The notes below the pieces were generated by a model. That model was not told the DNA's origin. It ran no database searches and saw only the letters and a list, made by a program, of their open reading frames with translations. Positions 8,726-18,404 of a stretch of 64,000 nucleotides of DNA are shown piece by piece. Position 1 is the first letter of the stretch. Each line of letters begins with the position of its first letter. The stretch is taken from positions 362,999-426,998 of the forward strand of contig JAJFFF010000044.1 in the NCBI GenBank assembly GCA_021776785.1, given 5' to 3'. Origin of the DNA: Planctomycetota bacterium (GTDB lineage: Bacteria; Planctomycetota; PLA2). Both the position numbers and the translations under genes were made by a program.

Positions 8726-10510
8726 GTGGCATTGATTTCATTGGAGTCCGTCTCCAAGACGTTTGGCGATCGTGAACTGCTTCAGCGGGTCTCGATGGTC
8801 GTGCGCGAAGGCGAGCGGATCGGACTGGTCGGGGCGAACGGGGCGGGCAAGACGACGCTTCTAAAAATCTTGGCCGGAATCGAGGAGTTTGAGGAGGGCG
8901 CGTGCAAGCCGCGCAAGGACCTGCGCCTCGGCTACCTCCCGCAGACGCCGCCCATGCAAAACGACCAGCGCGCACGCGACGTCGCGCGGGAGGGGTTGAC
9001 GGGCGCCGACGAATCAACGGAGTTCGTCGTCGAAGCGATGCTCGATCGCGTGGGCATCACGGAGCCCGACAAGCTCTGCGGGAACATGTCGGGCGGTGAG
9101 CAACGCCGCGTCGCCGTCGCGCGCGCACTCCTGGGCGACCCTGAGTTGCTGCTGCTCGACGAGCCGACCAACCATCTCGACGCCTTCGTCACCGATTGGT
9201 TGGAGCAGTTTCTGCTGAGCGCCGGCGTGCCCCTCGTGATGGTCACGCACGACCGGTACTTCCTCGACCGCGTCGCGACGCGCATACTCGAGCTCGAACA
9301 GGGCTCGCTGTTTAAGTACCCCGGTGGCTATGCGGAGTTCTTGCGCCTGCGCGGCGATCGCTTGGATAGTGCGCGCAAGTCCGAGCGGACACGCCGCAAT
9401 CTACTGCGGCGCGAGAGCGAGTGGATGCGGCGCGGCCCGCAAGGTCGCGGCACCAAAGCGAAAGCGCGCCAGGGCGCGTTCGACGTGCTGGCAACGGGGC
9501 GGCGCGACATCCCCGAACCTGATCTCGAGTTAGTCCTTCCGAGTGGACCGCATCTGGGCACGAAGGTCATCAAGACGCACAGACTCAAGCGTTCGCCTGT
9601 GTTCGAGTGTCTCGACCTTGAGTTCATTCGCGGCGAGTGCGTGGGCATCGTCGGCCCGAACGGCGCGGGCAAGACCACGCTGCTCGAATTGATCGCAGGC
9701 CGTCTTGAACCGCAGGCCGGGCGCGTCGAGATGGGCGAAACGGTTCGCCTCGCGTACTTGGACCAGCAACGCCGGCAGCTCGATCCCAAACGCACCGTCG
9801 CGCAAGAAATCGCCGACGAAGCCACCACCGTTCGCATCGGCGAACGCACGGTGCGGGTCGAGAGTTTCCTCAAGACGTTCTTGTTCTCGCCGACGATGTT
9901 TCGCACCGAGGTTGCCAAACTTTCCGGCGGCGAACGCAACCGCGTGTTGCTCGGCAAGCTACTCGTGCAAGCGGGCAACGTATTGCTCTTGGATGAGCCG
10001 ACGAACGACCTCGACCTGATGACGCTGCGCGCCCTCGAAGAAGCGCTGCTGGGATTTCCGGGCACCGTGTTGGTTGTCAGCCACGACCGCTTCTTTCTGG
10101 ACCGCGTCGCCGATCGCATCCTGTATCTCGATGGCTCCGGGCGTGTCCGCGATCACGCGGGCGGCATCACGAGTTTGCTCGCCGAACTTCGCGCGTTGCG
10201 GCGTCCCAAGCGCGACGCCCCCAAACCTGGGGGAACGCCGGTGAAAAACGCCAAACACACGGCCAAGAGCAAAGGGCCGCGGCGGCTGAGCTACAACGAG
10301 AAGCGCGAACTCGAAGCCTTGCCCGATCAAATCGCGGGCGTCGAGGCCGAGCTCTCTCAGATCGACAGCGATTTGGCCAAGCCGCAGGTCTATACCGGCG
10401 ACGGCGCCGAAGTCGCCCGCCTTACGGCCCGGCGCGCGGAATTGACGACGTCGCTCGCGACGATGTACGAGCGCTGGGAAGCGCTCGAGTCGATCCACTC
10501 CGGTTCCTAG
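8726..10510 (+). CDS. uup: ABC-F ATPase, Uup-like
   Basis: 594 residues, GTG start. Walker A GANGAGKTT and GPNGAGKTT, signatures MSGGEQR and LSGGERN, Walker B LLLDEPTNHLD and LLLDEPTNDLD. The interdomain linker with RGTKAKARQGAFD resembles the KARRTR block of Uup, and the C-terminal region (about 515-590) is a predicted coiled coil with LSYNEKRELEALPDQI, a typical Uup C-terminal DNA/ribosome-binding tail. Function expected: ribosome-associated ATPase connected with translation stress and precise excision phenotypes in model bacteria. This is the second ABC-F gene in 10 kb and is clearly a different subfamily from the one at 3243. Confidence 0.85.
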   Translation: MALISLESVSKTFGDRELLQRVSMVVREGERIGLVGANGAGKTTLLKILAGIEEFEEGACKPRKDLRLGYLPQTPPMQNDQRARDVAREGLTGADESTEFVVEAMLDRVGITEPDKLCGNMSGGEQRRVAVARALLGDPELLLLDEPTNHLDAFVTDWLEQFLLSAGVPLVMVTHDRYFLDRVATRILELEQGSLFKYPGGYAEFLRLRGDRLDSARKSERTRRNLLRRESEWMRRGPQGRGTKAKARQGAFDVLATGRRDIPEPDLELVLPSGPHLGTKVIKTHRLKRSPVFECLDLEFIRGECVGIVGPNGAGKTTLLELIAGRLEPQAGRVEMGETVRLAYLDQQRRQLDPKRTVAQEIADEATTVRIGERTVRVESFLKTFLFSPTMFRTEVAKLSGGERNRVLLGKLLVQAGNVLLLDEPTNDLDLMTLRALEEALLGFPGTVLVVSHDRFFLDRVADRILYLDGSGRVRDHAGGITSLLAELRALRRPKRDAPKPGGTPVKNAKHTAKSKGPRRLSYNEKRELEALPDQIAGVEAELSQIDSDLAKPQVYTGDGAEVARLTARRAELTTSLATMYERWEALESIHSGS

Positions 10511-10567
10511 AAAGATCCGTGCAGGGTCCGGCGGCTCCTTTCGTCTTGGGAGATGAACGGAGGCCCC

Positions 10568-12499
10568 ATGAGATTCATGACCCATCTGGCCCTTGTCGTC
10601 GTCGTGGCGGCGGTGGGCTGCACTGAAAGCGGCAACAATCGCATCGGCAATCTCGCACGCAGCGCCAACCCGCAAATCGCGATGGACGGCGCCGGCAACG
10701 CGATCGCGATTTGGGAGCAAGCGGGCAACATCAATGTCCGCTACTTCGACGCGACGACCGGCTTCGGCGCAGGCGAATTGATCACGAATGCGCGCGACAA
10801 CTACCACCCTGAGATCGCCGTCGCGGCGGACGGAACCGCGATCGCTGTCTGGCTCGCGCGCAATCCCGATGGCGACATTCTCGTGATGGCGCGACGCTAC
10901 ATTCCCGAGCTCGGCTGGGACACGGAGCGCGTGCTGGAACGCGAGGCAGCCGCGACTCTCGATCTTCCCGTATCGGAGTTTCCGGATCCGGGCGGAACCC
11001 CGCGCTTGCAACGGGGCAGCGCGTTGGACCCGCAGCAACCGCAGGTCGGAATCGACAGCACCGGCAACGCGTTATTGGTTTGGGCGCGCTACGGGAACGT
11101 TCGCGCCGTGCGCTACTCGCTGACGACCGGGTGGTCCGACGTCATCGCCGTCACCAACTCCACGCCGTTGACCGACGTCTTGCCGCGGATCGCCACGCAC
11201 GGCGACGGAGACGCGATGGTGGTGTACGCGCGCTACGGCGATCCCGAAAACATCGTGATCGACGGCCCGACGGAGTCGTACCCGGCGCAACCGCCGCTGG
11301 ATGTGATCGACGTGTGCGCGAGTCCGTTTAGCTCCGCGCTGGAGTCGTTTCTCGCTCCGGTGATGCTCGACCCGGGCACGAAGTTTGGCGAGTACGCGGA
11401 CCCCGACGTCGCCGTGGATGCGTCCGGCATGTTCATGATGGTCTGGACGCGAGGCGGTCAGTCGGGCGGTATCCCGAAGATGGCGTCTGACCTGCGCTTC
11501 CGCTGCTATCGGTTCGGCATCGGGTTTGTCAACGACGCGGCGGAAGTGATTGAGGACATCCTCGCCGACCAGTTTCAACCGCGGATCGCGATGGACGCCG
11601 ACGGAAACGCGATGGTCGTATACGACTCCAACCGCTTCTCCTACGAGTCCGTCATGTATGACGCCGAACTCGGCCGTTGGTTGATCGCGCAGTCCCCCAC
11701 CAGTCCGGGCACGAACGGAACGCCCTCCCGATTGGGGCGCGTCGCGCTCGCGCCGAACGGAACCGGGTATGTGATCTTTGGAGGCGCACAGGACGAAGCG
11801 CTCGTCCACGGCAACATCAAAGAGCCCGCCGCGCGACGACTGGTCGGACCGGCGCCGCTGGACAACACGTTCGACAGCGCAGCGAACCCACGCGGCGATG
11901 TGGTCGCCGACGCCAGCGGGATCGCGATCGCGGTTTGGCAGCGCAATGACGCGATTCAAGCTCACGTGTGGCGCCGCCCGACCGCCGCGTTCACGTTCAC
12001 GCCGAGTGCGCCGACCGCGGGCGCACTCATTCAGTTCAACGCCTCGTCGTCAACCGCACCGTCCACGATGGGCCAGATCGTTTCGTACGACTGGGAGTTT
12101 CCCGACGGCGCGGCAGCCGGCAACGGACCGGCGCGTGCACTCGGCGCGGGCGCACACCAAGTCACCCTCACGGTGACCGACAACTACGGGCAGACCGCGA
12201 CGACGACGCAAACCGTGACCGTCACGCCGGCCTCCGGCGGCGCGGACCGCTTCCGGCTGACCATCATTTTCGAAGGGGGCGGGCAGGGCCAAGTCCTCGC
12301 CCTCGGTGGTGAGCTGCGCTGCTCGTCTTTGGACAGCGGCGAGTGCTCGTTCATCTTCCCGGCCGGTGAAATCGTCTGGACCGCCGAAGCCCTCTCGGAG
12401 TCGTTCTTCAGCCATTGGACGGGCTGCGACAGCTCGGATGGTCCGCAGTGCGCGGTAAACCTCACGGCGGACCGGACGATCCGCGTATTCTTCGAGTAA
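10568..12499 (+). CDS. lipoprotein with repeated WD-like strand motifs, a PKD domain and a C-terminal beta domain
   Basis: 643 residues. Start 10568 is placed by ACGGAGG five bases upstream, giving lipoprotein signal MRFMTHLALVVVVAAVGC (lipobox AVGC). The body repeats a motif of the form PQIAMDGAGNAIAIWEQ (also PEIAVAADGTAIAVWLA, PQVGIDSTGNALLVWAR, PDVAVDASGMFMMVWTR, PRIAMDADGNAMVVYDS), suggesting a beta-propeller-like fold. Residues about 475-560 are a PKD/immunoglobulin-like domain (PTAAFTFTPSAPTAG to TQTVTVTP). The last 80 residues contain Cys pairs (LRCSSLDSGECSF, CDSSDGPQC) and resemble the bacterial repeat seen after PKD domains. Probably a surface or periplasmic binding protein; ligand unknown. 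Confidence 0.72.
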   Translation: MRFMTHLALVVVVAAVGCTESGNNRIGNLARSANPQIAMDGAGNAIAIWEQAGNINVRYFDATTGFGAGELITNARDNYHPEIAVAADGTAIAVWLARNPDGDILVMARRYIPELGWDTERVLEREAAATLDLPVSEFPDPGGTPRLQRGSALDPQQPQVGIDSTGNALLVWARYGNVRAVRYSLTTGWSDVIAVTNSTPLTDVLPRIATHGDGDAMVVYARYGDPENIVIDGPTESYPAQPPLDVIDVCASPFSSALESFLAPVMLDPGTKFGEYADPDVAVDASGMFMMVWTRGGQSGGIPKMASDLRFRCYRFGIGFVNDAAEVIEDILADQFQPRIAMDADGNAMVVYDSNRFSYESVMYDAELGRWLIAQSPTSPGTNGTPSRLGRVALAPNGTGYVIFGGAQDEALVHGNIKEPAARRLVGPAPLDNTFDSAANPRGDVVADASGIAIAVWQRNDAIQAHVWRRPTAAFTFTPSAPTAGALIQFNASSSTAPSTMGQIVSYDWEFPDGAAAGNGPARALGAGAHQVTLTVTDNYGQTATTTQTVTVTPASGGADRFRLTIIFEGGGQGQVLALGGELRCSSLDSGECSFIFPAGEIVWTAEALSESFFSHWTGCDSSDGPQCAVNLTADRTIRVFFE

Positions 12500-12543
12500 C
12501 CGCGGCCCTAGAAGCTGTCCGAGCCAAGCTTGAGCGGTGGTCG

Positions 12544-12912
12544 TTACGCAAACGCGCGTGCGACCGCCGCTCCCGCCGCCACCGCCAGAACGCCGCCGAC
12601 GACGTTGGCGCACACGTTCAGCGCCGCCATGTTCCACGCGCCCTGCCGGGCCACGTCGAACGTGTCATAGCCAAACGAGGAAAACGTCGTCAGCGCGCCG
12701 AGGACCCCCACCAACAAGAAGTGTCGTGTGCGGTCCGAAAACATCGCGCGCTCCGCAATGAGCGCCATCAAAACTCCCATCGCAAAACAACCGAGCAGGT
12801 TGGCGACGAGGATGCCCCACGGAAATGGACGCCGCGGGAACGCCAGGTAGAGGCGATACCGCAGGAGCGCACCAAGAAATCCGCCGCCGCCAATTGCAAG
12901 CCAATCGCCCAT
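12544..12912 (-). CDS. fluC: fluoride channel FluC/CrcB
   Basis: 122 residues, the normal length for CrcB/Fluc. Start at 12912 (MGDWLAIGGGGFLGALLRY) instead of the longer frame from 13017, which adds a non-family extension overlapping an inverted repeat. Family features: GGGGFLGALLRY near the N-terminus, the conserved N in VANLLGCFAMG, TTFSSFGYDT (the TTFSTF block whose Phe and Thr residues line the pore), and four hydrophobic helices. Works as a dual-topology homodimer exporting fluoride. No clear fluoride riboswitch was recognised upstream. Confidence 0.9.
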   Translation of the reverse strand: MGDWLAIGGGGFLGALLRYRLYLAFPRRPFPWGILVANLLGCFAMGVLMALIAERAMFSDRTRHFLLVGVLGALTTFSSFGYDTFDVARQGAWNMAALNVCANVVGGVLAVAAGAAVARAFA

Positions 12913-12947
12913 AAACTCGCAATCGGCCGTCGTCGGTTGCGTCGTTA

Positions 12948-13006
12948 GGCTCCGTCTGAGAAAAAGCGTTGACGCAGCCGACCGGACGCCATTCTCAGAC
13001 AGAGCC
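12948..13006. repeat. 15 bp inverted repeat between fluC and the M3 peptidase
   Basis: GGCTCCGTCTGAGAA (12948-12962) faces its near-perfect complement TTCTCAGACAGAGCC (12992-13006), with 14 of 15 positions pairing around a 29-base spacer. It sits between two divergent genes. It could be a hairpin in the fluC leader or a regulator site; it does not look like the fluoride riboswitch. Confidence 0.6.
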
Positions 13007-13090
13007 CAGCGAAACATCTCGCCGCTCCGCGAAACTCGGGCGCCGCGAGCGTTTCGGGCCTTGCTCGAATCGCGTTAGAATCAGCGGTTC

Positions 13091-14947
13091 ATGAGTACGC
13101 CTGCTGCTTTCGTCCACGATCTAAACCACCAGTACGCCGCCCTCCACACCAACCATGAAGATGCGTTTTGGCAAACGTACATGGGGTTGGCGGACGACGT
13201 GGACGCCGCCCGCGAGCGGCTCCAGACCTTAGACATCGCCACCAACCGCTTCCTCCAGGATCCGGAAAAGCTGACGACGACGCGCGCGGCTCTCACGAGT
13301 GCGGAAGCCGAAGGTGCGGGCGAGGACGTGACGACGGCGCTTCGCGGTTGGGTTGCGATGTTTGAAGCGCACGCGATCGAGAACCCCGAGGCTCGCAAGC
13401 TCTCCGAGAAAATCGTCGAGATGGAAACCGCGCTCGCGAAGGCGCGCGCGGACATGAAGCTCGGTTACAAGAAGCCGGACGGCGAGTTCGTCGAGTGTTC
13501 CTCCGTCAAGCTCGGCATGATGTTGATCAGCGAGCCCGACGAAGCGCTGCGCAAGGCGGCTTGGGAAGGTCTCCAGGCGATCGAGTCGCACGTTCTTGCG
13601 AACGGGTTTTTGGACCTCGTGAAAGCGCGCAACGCGCTCGGGCGCATGCAGGGCGGCATTGACTACTACGACTGGAAGGTCAAGCGCTCCGAGCAGATGA
13701 GCAAAGCGGAGATCTTTGACCTTCTCGATCAACTCGAAGAGCTGACGCGCGAGCGCGGCGAAGCATCGGTCGCCGCGCTGCGCAAAGAGAAAGGCGACAA
13801 CGCGGTCGCCCCTTGGAACATTCGATACTTCGTAACGGGCGACATTACGAAAGAACGCGATCCGTACTTTCCGTTCAGCCGCTCGTTGGAACGTTGGGGC
13901 CGCTCGTTCGCCGGGCTCGGCATTCAGTATCGCGGCGCGACGATGGTGCTCGACCTTGTCGACCGCAAGGGCAAGTACGAAAACGGGTTCATGCACGGGC
14001 CCGAGATCGCATGGCGCGAAAGCGGTGACCTTCACCGTGCGCGCATTCACTTCACCGCCAACGCCATCCCCGGCATGGTCGGTTCGGGCCATCGCGCCAC
14101 GAACACGCTCTTTCACGAAGGCGGTCACGCCGCGCACTTTGCAAACATTGACATGCCGGCGCCGTGTTTCGGACAGGAGTTCGCGCCGACGTCTGTTTCG
14201 TTTGCTGAAACGCAAAGCATGTTCTTGGACTCGATTCTGAGCGACGCGGATTGGCAGACGCGCTACGCCAAGACAAAAGATGGCAAGCCGATGCCGTGGG
14301 AGCTGATCGAAAAGTCGATTCGCACGGCGCAGCCGTTCGCCGCGCATTCTCTGCGCACGAGTTTTTGCGTGTGCTACTGCGAACGCGCGATCTACGAGAT
14401 CCCCGACGACGAACTCACCGCGGAGCGCGTGCTGGAGACCGTTCGCAACGTCGAACAAAAAATGACGTTCCTGCACCCGGGCTCGACGCGGCCCGTTCTG
14501 TCAGTGCCGCATCTTCTCGCGAGCGAGTCGAGCGCGTACTACCACGGCTACATTCTGGCGCTCATGGCCGTGCACCAAACCCGCAACTTCTTCCTCAAAG
14601 AAGACGGCTACATTCTCGACAACCCCAAAGTCGGTCCGGCGCTGGCGAAGACGTACTGGCAACCGGGCAACTCGCGGCGCTTTCCGGAATTCATCCAAAG
14701 CCTGACCGGCGAGGCGGTCGCGCCGACGGCGCTCGCGGAACACGTGAACCGGGGCACCGATGACGCGCTGGACGAGGCGCGCGCGGCCGTCGCCAAGCTC
14801 GATCAGATCCCCGCGTTTGAAGGCGCCGTGGAGCTCGGCGCGGACATCAAGGTCGTGCACGGCAACGAGGAGGTTGCGTCCACGGCCGACGGCGGCTTCG
14901 ACGGAGCAGCCGCGACGTTCGCCACTTGGATCGAGGCGCAGGAGTAG
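13091..14947 (+). CDS. M3 family metallopeptidase (oligoendopeptidase)
   Basis: 618 residues, soluble, no signal peptide. The zinc site NTLFHEGGHAAHF provides HExxH; the downstream SFAETQSMF provides the third ligand Glu, as in thimet/PepF-type M3 peptidases. The N-terminal 300 residues are helical and acidic as in the family. Expected to trim short peptides in the cytoplasm. C-terminal motif SAYYHGYILALMAVHQ includes the conserved HGY-type substrate loop. The stop is followed by about 90 bp before a lipoprotein gene. Distinct from the partial M3 peptidase at the left edge, so the organism has at least two. Confidence 0.87.
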   Translation: MSTPAAFVHDLNHQYAALHTNHEDAFWQTYMGLADDVDAARERLQTLDIATNRFLQDPEKLTTTRAALTSAEAEGAGEDVTTALRGWVAMFEAHAIENPEARKLSEKIVEMETALAKARADMKLGYKKPDGEFVECSSVKLGMMLISEPDEALRKAAWEGLQAIESHVLANGFLDLVKARNALGRMQGGIDYYDWKVKRSEQMSKAEIFDLLDQLEELTRERGEASVAALRKEKGDNAVAPWNIRYFVTGDITKERDPYFPFSRSLERWGRSFAGLGIQYRGATMVLDLVDRKGKYENGFMHGPEIAWRESGDLHRARIHFTANAIPGMVGSGHRATNTLFHEGGHAAHFANIDMPAPCFGQEFAPTSVSFAETQSMFLDSILSDADWQTRYAKTKDGKPMPWELIEKSIRTAQPFAAHSLRTSFCVCYCERAIYEIPDDELTAERVLETVRNVEQKMTFLHPGSTRPVLSVPHLLASESSAYYHGYILALMAVHQTRNFFLKEDGYILDNPKVGPALAKTYWQPGNSRRFPEFIQSLTGEAVAPTALAEHVNRGTDDALDEARAAVAKLDQIPAFEGAVELGADIKVVHGNEEVASTADGGFDGAAATFATWIEAQE

Positions 14948-15040
14948 CGCCACCACGCGACAACCCAACCCTCGCATTTTTTCGTCGGCTTTGTCGCAGT
15001 AACGCCGAGACATTCGCCCCATATCGTGTAGTTTTTCCGT

Positions 15041-16201
15041 ATGCGATGGTGTCTTGTTCTCACAACCGCGCTCGTCTCGCTGGCCGCCTGTGGTGGCGGT
15101 GGCGGCGAGCCCCAAGCTCAGACCCAACTCGGCGACCCGAACCCGGGGCTGAGTGCGGCCCAACTGGCCTCGTTTGAACGCGGCCGCGCGCTCTTTGAGA
15201 AGCGTTTCACGCGGGCCGAGGGGCACGGCCCGGACTTCAACACGACGTCGTGTAAGTCGTGCCACGGCATTCCGGTCACCGGCGGCTCGTCGCCGCTTTA
15301 CCGCAACTTCATCTTGGCCGCGCACGATGACGGCAGCACGCTCACCGCACCGTTCGAGCTCGGCCAGTTCGTGCAGCGGCGGTTTTCGCACACGCGCGCA
15401 ATCCGCGAGGCGGTCACGCCCGACATCGAAGTCGTGACGCAACGCAACGCGCCGCCCATGTTTGGAATGGGCCAGCTCGATTCGATTACGAGCGACGACA
15501 TCTTGGCCAACGCCGATCCGCTCGACGGCAACGCCGACGGCATCAGCGGGCGCGCTAACCTAGACGGCACCTTCGTGAGCCGCTTCGGGTTTAAGGCGCA
15601 GGAGTCGAGCTTAGAAGAGTTCATTCGGGCGCCGATCTTTACGCACATGGGCATCACGTCGGAGCCGCTGAGTTTCGGTCCGCAGACCACCGGCCTCAGA
15701 GTCGAACGACAGGTCACCGGCGACCCGAACCTGCCGACGATTGACGCGGACGGCGTCAACGACCCCGAGCTTTCGTTTCAAGAGCTGTTCGACTTGGTGT
15801 TTTATGTGAGCCAGCTCGCGCCGCCGGCGCCGCTGCCCCTGACGACGCAGTCGGGTCGCGGCCAAACGGTGTTCGGCGAGATCGGCTGCGCGCAGTGCCA
15901 CATCCCCAACATCAAGACCACGGGCGCGCCGGTGAACGCGTACACGGATCTTTTGCTGCATGACATGGGACCGGGGCTGGCCGACGGCATGCGACAGGGC
16001 GCCGCGTTGGGCTCTGAGTTTCGGACGCAACCGCTTTGGGGGCTGCGTCATCACGCGCCGTATCTGCACGACGGACGTGCGGACACGATTCGCGATGCGA
16101 TCGATGCGCACGGCGGCGAGGCTGCCCCGTCGCGGACTAACTTTTTGACGCTACCGACAAGCGATCAGGACGCCCTGATCGCGTTCTTGGAGACGCGCTG
16201 A
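15041..16201 (+). CDS. di-haem c-type lipoprotein, DUF1111 (putative peroxidase/oxidoreductase) family, copy 1
   Basis: 386 residues with lipoprotein signal MRWCLVLTTALVSLAAC. Two haem c sites: SCKSCHGIP near residue 70 and GCAQCHIPN near residue 285, the arrangement seen in DUF1111 di-haem proteins related to MauG/cytochrome c peroxidase. ALFEKRFTRAEGHGPDFN before the first haem and DGRADTIRDAIDAHGGEA at the end are typical. Periplasmic electron-transfer enzyme; substrate unknown. Its TGA overlaps the ATG of the next gene, a paralogue, so the two are translationally coupled. Confidence 0.85.
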   Translation: MRWCLVLTTALVSLAACGGGGGEPQAQTQLGDPNPGLSAAQLASFERGRALFEKRFTRAEGHGPDFNTTSCKSCHGIPVTGGSSPLYRNFILAAHDDGSTLTAPFELGQFVQRRFSHTRAIREAVTPDIEVVTQRNAPPMFGMGQLDSITSDDILANADPLDGNADGISGRANLDGTFVSRFGFKAQESSLEEFIRAPIFTHMGITSEPLSFGPQTTGLRVERQVTGDPNLPTIDADGVNDPELSFQELFDLVFYVSQLAPPAPLPLTTQSGRGQTVFGEIGCAQCHIPNIKTTGAPVNAYTDLLLHDMGPGLADGMRQGAALGSEFRTQPLWGLRHHAPYLHDGRADTIRDAIDAHGGEAAPSRTNFLTLPTSDQDALIAFLETR

Positions 16202-17325
16202 TGTCTTTGCGAGGTGTTTTCGTGATCGCGACGCTGGTCGGCGTTGGGTATGTCACAGCGGGCATCGTTCCGCCCGACGCGCCGGTGCCGGCGTTGGGCG
16301 AACTGGGTGCGCCGATCCGCTCGTTGAGTGCGGCGGAAGAGGCGCGATTCATTCGTGGACGTGCACTTTTCAACCGCGACTTCGGCGTGTCGCATGGTGT
16401 CGGCCCCGTGTTTAACGGCGACAGCTGTCGCGCCTGCCACCAGGACCCTGTCATCGGTGGCGGCGGCGGGCGTGACGTTCAGGTGCAACGTCCCGCGATC
16501 AGCGACGGCGAAGGCGGGTTTACGTTTCCGCCGGAAACGGGACCACTTGCGCAACTGCACGCGGCCCCGCCGAACGGTGTCCAAGAGATTGTTCCGGAGA
16601 CGGTTGCATTCGTGGAGAAGCGCAACTCGCCGACGTTGTTGGGGCTTGGATTGGTGGAGCAGATTTCGGCGGCCGCCATTCAAGCGAACGCGGATCCGGA
16701 GGATGGCGACGAGGACGGGATTTTTGGGATCGCGCACGACCTGGGCGGCGGGCTAACCGGCCGCCTTGGCTGGAAAGCGCAGGTCCCCGATTTGCGGTCG
16801 TTTGTGCGCGACGCCATGGGCGAAGAAATGGGCATCACGGTGCCCGTCGATGCGCAAAACAATTTCGGGCAAACCGCGGATACCGACGCTGTTCCCGACC
16901 CGGAGTTAACGAACACCGAGCTCGAAGACATGGTGTTTTTCCTCGCACTTTTGGACTTCCCGCGCAAGGCGCCCGCGACGACACAGAGCCAGCTCGGCGA
17001 GACTTTGTTCACGCAGATCGGTTGCGCGCAGTGCCACATCCCGACGCTTGACGGCGTGGAGCTTTACAGCAACCTGCTTCTCCACGACGTGCTGGAGGAC
17101 GAGTTTCAAGGCGTCACGCAGGGGGAGGCGACTTCGGGCTTGTATCGCACGCCGCCGTTGCGCGGATTGCGTTTCGGCGCGCCGTATTTTCACGACGGCA
17201 CCTCGGAGACCATCGAGGACGCCGTGCGCCGCCACGCCGGCGAAGCAACCGGCGTTATGGCGGCCTTCGACGCACTTACCGCGGCCGAACAACAAGCACT
17301 CCTCGCGTTTTTGGCCACGTTGTAG
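16201..17325 (+). CDS. di-haem c-type protein, DUF1111 family, copy 2
   Basis: 374 residues. N-terminal MSLRGVFVIATLVGVGYVTAG is an uncleaved anchor or signal. Two CxxCH sites: SCRACHQDP and GCAQCHIPT. Same order of blocks as the preceding gene (RGRALFNRDFGVSHGVGPVFN; GLRFGAPYFHDGTSETIEDAVRRHAGEA), so they arose by tandem duplication and then diverged. It starts one base inside the preceding stop (TGATG at 16199), which suggests fixed stoichiometry, perhaps a heterodimer. Followed by a 110 bp gap and thioredoxin reductase. Confidence 0.85.
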   Translation: MSLRGVFVIATLVGVGYVTAGIVPPDAPVPALGELGAPIRSLSAAEEARFIRGRALFNRDFGVSHGVGPVFNGDSCRACHQDPVIGGGGGRDVQVQRPAISDGEGGFTFPPETGPLAQLHAAPPNGVQEIVPETVAFVEKRNSPTLLGLGLVEQISAAAIQANADPEDGDEDGIFGIAHDLGGGLTGRLGWKAQVPDLRSFVRDAMGEEMGITVPVDAQNNFGQTADTDAVPDPELTNTELEDMVFFLALLDFPRKAPATTQSQLGETLFTQIGCAQCHIPTLDGVELYSNLLLHDVLEDEFQGVTQGEATSGLYRTPPLRGLRFGAPYFHDGTSETIEDAVRRHAGEATGVMAAFDALTAAEQQALLAFLATL

Positions 17326-17435
17326 GACGGTCGCGCGCGGGGGCGCCGCCCGATTTCGGTCTTCTACGAGCGGAGCGGCGAGTGGCCCGCGCGTGGTTTT
17401 GATTTGGTGGCCGAGAGCACGTACGCTGGCCCGCT

Positions 17436-18392
17436 ATGTCGAACACAAACCCCGTTCGCAACGTCATCATCATTGGTGGCGGGCCTGCCGGTCACACCGC
17501 CGCGATCTACACGACGCGCGCCAACCTCGAGCCGCTCCTGTTTGAGGGTTTTTTGGCGGGCGGCCTGCCGCCGGGCGGACAACTGATGACGACGACCGAG
17601 GTGGAAAACTACCCGGGCTTTGTCGACAAGATCACGGGGCCCGAACTCATGGAGCGGTTCAAGGGCCAGGCCGTGCGCCAGGGTGCGGAAGTGATCATGG
17701 AAGACGTCGCCAAGGTCGACGTGAGCGAGCGCCCCTTTAAGGTTTGGGCCGACCGCGAGGAGCCGTACCTCGCGAAGACGCTGATCATCGCCACCGGCGC
17801 GAAGGCGCGTTACCTCGGACTGCCCAACGAGGAGCGGTTGATGAACCGCGGCGTCAGCGCGTGTGCGGTCTGCGACGGATCGCTTTTCCGCAACAAGGAG
17901 GTCGTGGTGGTCGGGGGCGGCGACACGGCCATGGAAGAGGCGATGTACTTGGCGGGATTGTGCCCGAAGGTCACGCTCATTCATCGCCGCGACGAGTTTC
18001 GCGCGTCCAAGACGATGCAGGATCGCGTGTTGAAAAACGAAAAGATCCACGTGCTCTGGAGCCACGTCGTGACCGACGTGTTGGGCGATGATTTTGTGAC
18101 CGGCGTTCGCATCAAGGACGTAAAGACGGATGCGGAGCGCGAGCTGGACGCCGAGGGGTACTTCGTTGCGATCGGTCACACGCCCATGACCGAGCTGTTT
18201 GCCGGCAAGCTTGAGCTCCACGACAACGGCTACATCAAAGTCGAGCCCGGAACCACGACGACAAGCGTACCGGGCGTGTTCGCGTCGGGCGACTGTCAGG
18301 ACTGGACGTATCGCCAAGCAGTGACGGCCGCCGGAACCGGTTGCATGGCCGCACTCGAAGCGGAGCGCTGGCTCGCGGCAAACGACGACTAA
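17436..18392 (+). CDS. trxB: thioredoxin-disulfide reductase
   Basis: 318 residues, usual TrxB length. FAD-binding IIIGGGPAGHTAAIYTTRANL, redox-active ACAVCDGS (CxxC), NADPH-binding VVVVGGGDTAMEEAMYL and C-terminal GVFASGDCQDW are all in place. Reduces thioredoxin with NADPH. A trxA gene lies at 35507, and the two Sec redox enzymes in this window plausibly draw electrons from the same pool. The active site is Cys-Cys, not Sec. Confidence 0.94.
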   Translation: MSNTNPVRNVIIIGGGPAGHTAAIYTTRANLEPLLFEGFLAGGLPPGGQLMTTTEVENYPGFVDKITGPELMERFKGQAVRQGAEVIMEDVAKVDVSERPFKVWADREEPYLAKTLIIATGAKARYLGLPNEERLMNRGVSACAVCDGSLFRNKEVVVVGGGDTAMEEAMYLAGLCPKVTLIHRRDEFRASKTMQDRVLKNEKIHVLWSHVVTDVLGDDFVTGVRIKDVKTDAERELDAEGYFVAIGHTPMTELFAGKLELHDNGYIKVEPGTTTTSVPGVFASGDCQDWTYRQAVTAAGTGCMAALEAERWLAANDD

Positions 18393-18404
18393 CGTAGGTC
18401 CGCG

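Noticed and set aside
12913..13080. Fluoride riboswitch upstream of fluC
   Set aside because: Sequence does not show the crcB motif pseudoknot core; only an inverted repeat is seen.
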